The notes under the pieces: generated by a model
What the model saw: the letters and a program-made list of their open reading frames with translations, nothing else
What the model was told of the DNA's origin: nothing
The model's database searches: none
Source: Scylla paramamosain
Taxonomy: Eukaryota > Arthropoda > Malacostraca > Decapoda > Portunidae
Direction of reading: 5' to 3'
Assembly (NCBI RefSeq): GCF_035594125.1
Contig: NC_087197.1
Location: 7,982,110-8,046,109 of the forward strand
Length of the DNA: 64,000 bases
Made by a program: the position numbers and the translations under genes
Part shown: piece after piece, positions 57,312-64,000 of the stretch
Layout of the letters: each line of letters opens with the position of its first letter
Position numbering within the stretch: position 1 is the first letter of the stretch

Positions 57312-57925
57312 AAGAAGAACATAAGAAATAAGGGAAGCTGCAAGAAGCGACCAGGCTTACACGTGGCAGTCCCTGTATGAAACACACCTACCTATTTCCA
57401 TCTGTTATCCCCATCCATAAACTTGTCTAATCTTCTCTTAAAGCTCTCTAGTGTCCTAGCACTAACTACATGATTACTGAGTCAGTTCCACTCGTCTACC
57501 ACTCTATTTGAGAACCAATTTTTCCCTATCTCCTTCCTAAACCTAAATTTTTCAAGCTTGAACCCGTTATTTCTTGTTCTACCCTGGTTGCTGATCCTAA
57601 GAATTTTGCTTACATCTCCCTTGTTATAACCCTTATACCACTTAAAGACTTCTATCACGTCCCCTCTTAACCTACGTCTCTCTAAAGAATGTAAATTCAA
57701 CAGCTTCAACCTCGCCTCGTAAGGAATACTCCTCATCCCCTGTATCCTTTTAGTCATTCTCCTCTGTACTGATTCTAATAGACCTATATCTTTCCTGTAA
57801 TGTGGGGACCAGAACTGCACCGCGTAGTCTAGATGAGGTCTGACCAGCGCCAAGTATAACTTTAATATTACTCCCGGCCTTCTACTTTTAACACTCCTAA
57901 AAATAAATCCTAGTACCACTCAAAA
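57312..57925 (-). mobile_element. Non-LTR retrotransposon 3' fragment, CR1/Jockey-like (copy 2)
   Basis: Minus-strand insert whose 3' end is at 57312 (reversed it reads TTATTTCTTATGTTCTTCTTATG) and whose 5' end breaks off at about 57920. It contains the last part of the RT ORF and about 165 bases of 3' region, including ACTGCCACGTGTAAGCCTGG in common with copy 1. It lies at an R-to-F orientation switch and inside the right arm of the large inverted duplication, replacing about half a kilobase found in the left arm. It is better preserved than copy 1, so probably younger. Confidence 0.9.
57395..57919 (-). pseudogene. Reverse transcriptase C-terminal fragment
   Basis: C-terminal region downstream of the RT palm of a CR1/Jockey-like element. 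The frame from 57919 down to 57485 is open for 145 codons and contains LVRPHLDYAVQFWSPHYRKD, QRRMTKRIQGMRSIPYEARL, LNLHSLERRRLRGD, FKWYKGYNKGDVSKILRISN, GRTRNNGFKLEKFRF and NWFSNRVVDEWN. A TGA at 57482-57484 interrupts it where copy 1 also continues; the same frame then reads on as LSNHVVSARTLESFKRRLDK to a TAG at 57392-57394, which is probably the true end. The start is the 5' truncation point, not a real initiation codon. The palm (FADDT) is absent, so no activity is expected. Confidence 0.9.
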
Positions 57926-60900
57926 TAGTAAACACTCAAAATAAACGTTTTTTGGTAATGTTCTGTTTCTCCATATACAGTGGTACTAAATAGTTTTTGC
58001 GTTTGGTACCTAAGACGCTCAAAGACTCTAATAATACATCTTTCGCGTAATGTCCATTATTTCATGGGTGATTTCCATGCATTTTGGCGTTTTTGTTACG
58101 TAACAATGTGAAAAATACTCAAAATATACGTTTTCGGTAATGTTCTTCTGTTTCTTCATATATAATATTATACATGCGTTTGTGCATTTTGCTACCTTAG
58201 AATCTCAAAACACTGATAAATGAAGTGTCTTTTTATTTCTTTTCGTATCGCCATTTAGGATACTTTGCATGCATTTTTGCTTTTTTTTATACGTAAGATA
58301 AAAAAAAAACTCAAAATACACGTTTCTGGTAATGTTATTCTGTTTCTCCATAAAATGTGCTTTGCATGAATTTTAGCGTTTTGGTACGTAAGTAGCTAAA
58401 AAAAACTCTCAAAAGACACGCTTTTGGTAATGTTTTGCTTTTCCAAATAGAGAGTTTTCGTTGCTTTTTAGCGTTTTGGTATCTAATATTGTTGTGTTTC
58501 TCCAAAGAGAGTATTATTCATGCATTTTCGCGTTTTGGTGCCTGAGAAGCTCAAAAACGCTCTTAATATAAGTTTCTCATAATGCCTTTGGTTACTTTTT
58601 TTTTTTCGTTAAGAAGCTCAAAACATTGAAAATACACTTTTTTTTTTTGTAATGTTATTCAGTTTTTCCAAAAAAAGGCGTTTTGGATGCGTTTAAGTGT
58701 TTTTGTATGTAAGTAGCTCATAAGCACTGAAATAAAAAGTTTTTGTAATCTTTTGTTTTCTCCTATAGGGTGCTTTCCTTGGTTTTTAGCTTCTTGGCAC
58801 CTAACATGCTCATAAACACTGAAAGGACATGTTTCTGGAAATGTTTCCTTTCCCCATATAGTATGCTTTGCATGCATTTTCGCGTTGCGGTACCTAATAA
58901 CGTGAAAAAGCCTTAAAACACAAGTTTTGGTTAATCTTGTTCTGTTTCTCCATATAGAGTATTATTCATACGTTTTAGTGTTCTGGTACCTATGAAGCTC
59001 AATACCACTCAAAATATACGTTTCTTTTAATGTTTTCTTTTCCCCTTTTAGGGTTATTTGCATGTATTTTATCGTTTTTGTACGTAACAGGTGCAAAATT
59101 TCTCAAAATGCATGTTTTTGGTAAAGCTGTTGAGTTTCTCCATAAAGTGTGTTATGCAACCGTTTTAGCGGTTTGGTACGTAAGTAGCTCAAAACAATGT
59201 TTTCCCATTTACGGTACTTTCCATGCTTTTTAAGAGCTTTTTGTGCCTAACACACTCATAAACTCTCAAAAGACATGTTTCTGGAAATGTCGTTTATTTT
59301 CCCCATATCGGGTGCTTTGCATGCATTTTGGCGTTTTGATACCTATCAACACTAAATACACTTAAAATACACGTTTTCTCCATACAGAATGCAAATCATG
59401 CGTTTTATTGTTTTGGTACCTAATAAGCTAAAAAAAAAATTTTAAAAACTCATAATACTGGTTTCTCTTAATGTCTTTTCGTTTTCTTTTATAGGGTACT
59501 TTATATGCATTTTGACGCTTCTGTACATAACAAGCTCAAAAATCGCTGAAAATGCTCGTTTTTGGTAGTTTTTGTTTCTGCAGGAAGGGTGTTTTGCATG
59601 TTTTATCGTTGTGGTACATTATAAATTTAAAAACTTCCAAACACGTGAAAAGTCACTTTGTTGGTTATTTCTTTTCCCTTCCAACATAGTGCTCTCTTCA
59701 TACTTCTTAGTGTTTTGGTGCTTAACACGTAGAAACACTCTCTAAAGATAGGTTTCTTGTAATGTCGTTTTGTGTCGTCTTTTAGAGGTCTTTGCATGTA
59801 TTTTTGCGTTTTTGTACCTAATAATATGAAAACCACTCAAAATATATATTTTCATTCGTTTTGTTTTGTTTCTTCATATAGAGTACTATTAAGGTGCCTT
59901 TGTGTTTGGTACCTAAAAAGCTCAAAAGCTCTCATAATACACGTTCCTCGAAATGTCTTCGTTTCCCGGCATAGGGAACTTTGCATACATTTCGGCGTTA
60001 TTCTATTTACATACCTCAAAAAAACTGAAAATATTTACTTTTTTCTCTTGTTATTTTGTTTCTCCATAAAGTGTGTTTTGCGTCTGTTCAAGCGTTTTGA
60101 TATAAAAGTAGCTCAAAATACTAAACAAAATACTATTTTTTTTTGGTAATTTTGTTTTGTATTCATATATAGGATGCTTTCCATTTTTATTTTTTTTAGA
60201 GTTTTGGTGCCTAACACGCTCATAAACACTCAAAATTCACGTTTCTGGAAATTTCGTTTCGTTTCTCCCATAGATTGCACTTTGCATGAATTTCGACGTT
60301 TTGGTACATAACATTGTGAAAACAAACAAAATACACGTTTTTAGTAATGTTGCTCTGTTACTCCATATAGAGTGGTATTCATGCATTTTCGTATTTTCAA
60401 CCTAATAAGGTGTAAAACACTTATAATATACGTTTCTCGTAATGTCTTTTCGTTTCCCCATATTGGGAACTTTACATGAATTTTGACAATTTTTTACGTA
60501 ATTAGCTTAAAACATTAAAAATACACGTTTTCCCATTTCTCTATAAAAGGTGTTTTGCATGCGCCTTTGTGTTTTAGTATGTAAGTAGCTCTAAACGATG
60601 AAAAGAATTTTTTGTAATGTTTTGTTTTCCCATGTATGGTTCTTTCCTTGCTTTTTAGCATTTTGGTATCTAATACGCTTACAAACACTGAAAAACACGT
60701 TTCTAGAAGTGTCGTATTTTCCCTCATATATGATGCTTTGCATGCATTTTAACGTTTTTGTTTCTCCATATAGAGTGCTATTCATTCGCTTTATCGTTTT
60801 GGTACCTAATAAGTTGAAAGCACTCATACTGCACGTTTCTCGTAATGCACTTTCGTATCCATATATAATGTACTTTGCATGCATTTTGGCACTTTTGTAC

Positions 60901-61110
60901 GTGACAAGCTTAAGAAATAAAATGAAATACTAGTTTCTGGTAAGGTTATTTGTTTTTTCCATGAAGGGATTTTTGCAAGCATTTTAGCGCTTTTGTACGT
61001 TAGTAGCTGAAAAATACCCCAAAAAATACGTTTTTTGGGGGAATGTTGTTTTTTGTTTTTCCAGTATAGGGAAGTTTTCATGCTTTTTACTGTTTTGTTG
61101 TTAACAAGTT
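57926..61110 (+). repeat. Diverged pentamer satellite, F orientation
   Basis: F monomers. The part up to about 60070 is the inverted copy of about 50780-52885; the rest (to 61110) has no clear partner in the window. The five-type succession is easy to follow, for example 58865-59300: GCGGTACCTAATAACGTG (e), GGTACCTATGAAGCTC (a), TTGTACGTAACAGG (b), GGTACGTAAGTAGCTC (c) and GTGCCTAACACACTCATAAAC (d). No gene is seen. Confidence 0.9.
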
Positions 61111-62430
61111 CATATACACATATACATGGTAAAAAAAAAAAAAACTACTTTGCCAAAAAAGTGTCTTTTGAGTTTTTTTTTTTCAGCTTCTTACGTACCA
61201 AGAAGGTAAAATGCATGAAAAACACCCTTTATGGAAAAAGAGAATAACATCACCAAAAAGAAATCATTTGAGTTTTTGAGCTTGTTAGGAAGAAAAACGC
61301 CATAATGTATGCAAAGTATTCTATATGAAGAAAGAAAAAGACATTACGAGAAACGTGTATTATGAGTAAATTTGAGCTTCTTAGGTAGCAAAATGTGAAA
61401 ACGCATGAATAGCACTCTGTATGGATAAACATAACAACATTACCAAAAACGTGTATTTTGAGTGTTTTTTTTCATATTGTTAGGTGCCAAAAAGCCAAAA
61501 TGTATGGAAGCCAACTAACTAACAAACGAAACTAAATTTAATGAAACGTGTCTTTTGAATGTTTATGAATCTGCTATGTACCAGAATGCTAAAAAACATG
61601 GAAAGATCACCATATGGGAATAAAAAACATCATCAAAAACATGTCTTTTCAATCTTTTTGAGCTTCTTACGTACCAAAACGCTAATACGCTTGCAAAACA
61701 CTTTTTATGGAGAAACAGAATAAAATTGCCAAAAAAACAAGTATTTTATGTGTTTATGAGCTTGTTACATAGAAAACGCAAAAGTGCATGCAAAGTAATC
61801 TTTATGAGGAAATGAAACGATGTTTCCAGAAACGTGTCTTTGGAGTGTTTAGACACTAAATCGATATAAAGCATGGAAATCACTTGATTTGAACAACAAA
61901 ACAACACTAAGGAAAACGTGTCTTTTAAGTGTTTTTGAGCTTATTACATACCAAAAACCTAAGCCGGATGCAAAAAAAAAAAAAATTTGTTATCGAGAAA
62001 CATAATAACACTACGAAAAACTTGTAATTGGAGTGTATTTCTCATTGTTACGTACACATGCAAAGCATGTGAAAGGAAACTAGTTTTCTAGAAAGGTGTC
62101 TTTTGAGTGTTTATCAGTGTTCTAGCTCCAAAACGATGAAAAGCATGGAAATCACACTGTAATGGAAAACAAAACATTAACAAAAATGTCTCTTTTCAGT
62201 ATTTTTGAGCAACTTAGGTATCAGAACGCTAAAACGCATGCAAAACACCCTGGATGGAGAAACAGAATAACATTACCAAAAACAAGTTTTTTTTTTATTG
62301 TTTTTGAGGCTGTTACGTGAAAAAAGTCAAAATACATTCCAAGTATCCTATTTGGTTAAATGGAAAAAAAAATATTACGAGAAAGGTGATCTTTTTTTTT
62401 TACTTCTTAGGTAACAAACCACTAAAAGGC
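61111..62430 (-). repeat. Diverged pentamer satellite, R orientation
   Basis: R monomers. Around 61340-61800 a full set of types a, e, d, c, b is present in order, giving a pentamer period of about 460-480 bases. It ends at about 62430 where AAAAGGCAT of an R unit runs into CCATTTTCGCGTG of an F-oriented unit K. No gene is seen. Confidence 0.9.
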
Positions 62431-64000
62431 ATCCATTTTCGCGTGTTTTGTAAGTAAAAAGCTCAAAAACATTCAAAATATACCTTTTTGGTAATATTCT
62501 ATTTCTACATATTGGTTGGTTTGCATCCGTTTTAGCTTTTTTCTACGTAAAACACGGAAAAGACGCGTTTTCAGTAATTTCGTTTTGGATTCTCATATAG
62601 AATGACTTCCATATTATTTATTGTTTTGGTGACTAACATGCTGAAAAACACTCAAAACACAGGCTTCTAGTAAAGTCGTTTAATTTTCCCATATAGTTGG
62701 CTTTGCATGCACTTTAAGGTTTGGTACTTAACAGTCCAAAAAAAAAGCTAAAATTAACTTTTTTGATAATGTTCTTTTTTCACATAATTTCCCTGAATTT
62801 TGCCAGAATTTTGGCATCTCGGTACCTATGAAGAAGAATTCCCCCCCCCAAAAAAAAATCCTATTTTCTTTATAAAGAGGTTTTAGCTTTTTGGTACTTA
62901 TGGAACTTAAAAACACTCATAATACACGTTTCCCGTAATGTCCTTTCGTTTCCCAGACATAGGGTTCTTTGAATGTATTTAAGCGTTTTTAGAGATAACA
63001 TGATCAAAAACATTCAAAATACATGGTTTTGTTAATCTGTTTCTCCATAAAGGATATTTTGCATGCGTTTTAGCGATCTGGTATATAAGGAGCTGAAAAA
63101 TACTTAAAGGCAAGTTCTTGGTAAAAGTTGGTTGTATTCCCATGTAATATGATTGCCCTCCTTTTTTGTGCTTTATTGCCTAACACGCTCAAAAACACTC
63201 AAAAGACACTTTTCTGGTAATGTCATTTTTCTTCCCACATAAAGCTAGTTTCGCATGCATTTTGGGGTTTTGGTAACTAAGAATATGAAAAACACTCAAA
63301 ATACACGCATTTAGTAAGGTTATTCTGTTTTTTAATTAAAAGTGATATTCAGGAGTTTCATCATTTTGGTATCTAAGAAACTTCTCCATATACACAAGTT
63401 TTTGTGTTTTTTGCCTTGTGGTTCTTGTGAAACTATAAAACTCCCATTAAACACGTTTCTCGTAATGTCTTTTTTTTTTCCCAATATAGAGTGCTTTGCA
63501 TCCATTTTCGCGTTTTTTTTTTTTTTTGTTGGTAACAAGCTCAATAACAGTTGAAATATACCTTTTTGGTAATGTTATTCTTTTTCTTCATATTGGTTGG
63601 TTTGCATCCGTTTTAGCGTTTTTCTACGTAAAACACTGAAAAGACACGTTTTCAGTAATTTTGTTTTGGATTCCCATATAGATTGACTTCCATATTATTT
63701 ATCGTTTTGGTGCCTAACATGCTGAAAACACTCAAAAGACAGTTTTCTTGTCAAGTCGTTTAATTTCCTCATATAGGTGGCTTTGCAAGCACTTTAGGGT
63801 TTGGTACATAGCAGTCCGAAAAAAAAACTAAAATTAACTTTTTCGATAATGTTCTTTTATCCACCTAATTTCCCAGAATTTTAATAGAATTTTGGTGGCA
63901 TCTCGGTACCTATGAAGATAAATAACAAAAAAATAATAATAATAAATAAAAAAATAAATAAAAAATGCTATTTTTTATTTATTTATTTTTTATTTATTAT
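62431..64000 (+). repeat. HOR satellite, F orientation, to the window end
   Basis: Units K, A, B, C, D (shortened, with a C9A9 run at 62841-62858), E, F, G, H, I, J, K, A, B, C and the start of D. Unit A starts near 62523 and 63604. The array runs off the right window edge inside the AT-rich core of D. No gene is seen. Confidence 0.93.
63901..64000. repeat. Unit D with expanded AT-rich core (example)
   Basis: After the fixed word ATCTCGGTACCTATGAAGAT the unit turns into A-rich AATAA/AAATA runs followed by T-rich TTTATTTATTTAT. The same place is a length-variable low-complexity tract in nearly every HOR copy (for example 4540-4620, 6385-6415, 13862-13880, 16035-16100, 19105-19160, 22455-22515). 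Confidence 0.85.

Larger units (their letters stand above)
50780..60070. repeat. Large inverted duplication, about 4.4-4.6 kb arms, about 0.23 kb spacer
   Basis: Left arm about 50780-55215, right arm about 55450-60070. Pairs sharing private variants: CTGTATTCTTAATTAAGAG (53823; reverse complement at about 56880), TAAGAAAATTCTTTATATAC (53871; 56835), GTGATGGATTC with TTTTGAGTGACTTC (54143; 56545), the TTTCGTATC/AAAAGACACTTCATTT region (52560-52600; 58220-58255), CATGTATTTTAGCTTTTTTTA (53475; 57240) and AGACGACACAAAACGACATT (51082; 59770). Inner parts are HOR units, outer parts diverged pentamer satellite. The right arm carries retrotransposon copy 2 in place of about 0.5 kb that remains in the left arm (about 52885-53430). 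The spacer 55216-55449 holds reversed units C and B. Confidence 0.88.

Noticed and set aside
57312..57484. Readthrough of the TGA at 57482 as programmed recoding
   Set aside because: A single stop in a 5'-truncated, palm-less fragment is more simply a mutation; copy 1 has a sense codon at the nearby position.
59772..60149. 125-codon open frame on +, with a similar 116-codon frame at 50740-51090 on -
   Set aside because: The similarity comes from the large inverted duplication of satellite DNA, not from protein conservation; both frames are monomer read-through.

Overview
This is a eukaryotic window made almost entirely of one satellite DNA family, interrupted by two dead non-LTR retrotransposon fragments. 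I see no host gene, tRNA, rRNA, CRISPR array or recognisable promoter. The sequence is visibly AT-rich. The two retrotransposon fragments encode a CR1/Jockey-like reverse transcriptase C-terminus of a kind I associate with decapod crustaceans (crabs, shrimps, crayfish). The host assignment is therefore an inference from memory of that family. I do not recognise the satellite as a named one.

The satellite has a basic unit of about 96 bp. One strand (called F here) is marked by words such as GCATGC, GCGTTTTGGTACCTAA, CTCAAAAACACTCAAAATAC and GGTAATGTTATTCTGTTTC. The reverse orientation is called R. In the diverged middle (about 23.3-53.4 kb, 57.9-62.4 kb) five monomer types follow each other in a fixed order (a-b-c-d-e), a pentamer of about 480 bp. 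At both ends (1-23.3 kb, 53.4-57.3 kb, 62.4-64 kb) the units form a higher-order repeat (HOR) of about 1.0-1.1 kb with eleven units (A-K). By type these read as two diverged pentamers plus one extra AT-rich unit: a b c d e / a b c d e e. The HOR therefore seems to have been built by doubling the pentamer.

Layout: 1-16.45 kb HOR in F; 16.45-16.93 kb a short inverted HOR piece; 16.94-22.88 kb HOR in F; 22.88-23.31 kb inverted HOR piece; 23.3-24.14 kb diverged R; 24.14-25.81 kb retrotransposon copy 1 (+ strand); 25.81-53.36 kb diverged satellite in alternating orientation blocks, with (TA)n and (AAT)n tracts; 53.36-55.22 kb HOR in F; 55.23-57.31 kb HOR in R; 57.31-57.92 kb retrotransposon copy 2 (- strand); 57.93-61.11 kb diverged F; 61.11-62.43 kb diverged R; 62.43-64 kb HOR in F. 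I count 16 orientation switches.

The most notable structures are: (i) a roughly 9.3-kb inverted duplication centred near 55.3 kb, whose arms (about 50.78-55.22 and 55.45-60.07 kb) share private variants, with retrotransposon copy 2 lying in one arm only; (ii) a near-perfect palindrome with 127-bp arms around a 136-bp (TA)n tract at 44.44-44.83 kb; (iii) a segmental duplication of 4.4/5.7 kb (12.5-16.9 vs 17.6-23.3 kb); (iv) a recent 1.11-kb tandem HOR duplication at 10.07-12.19 kb. The open reading frames of 60-135 codons across the window are read-through of the satellite and I do not regard them as genes. All alignments were made by eye; identities and boundaries are approximate.
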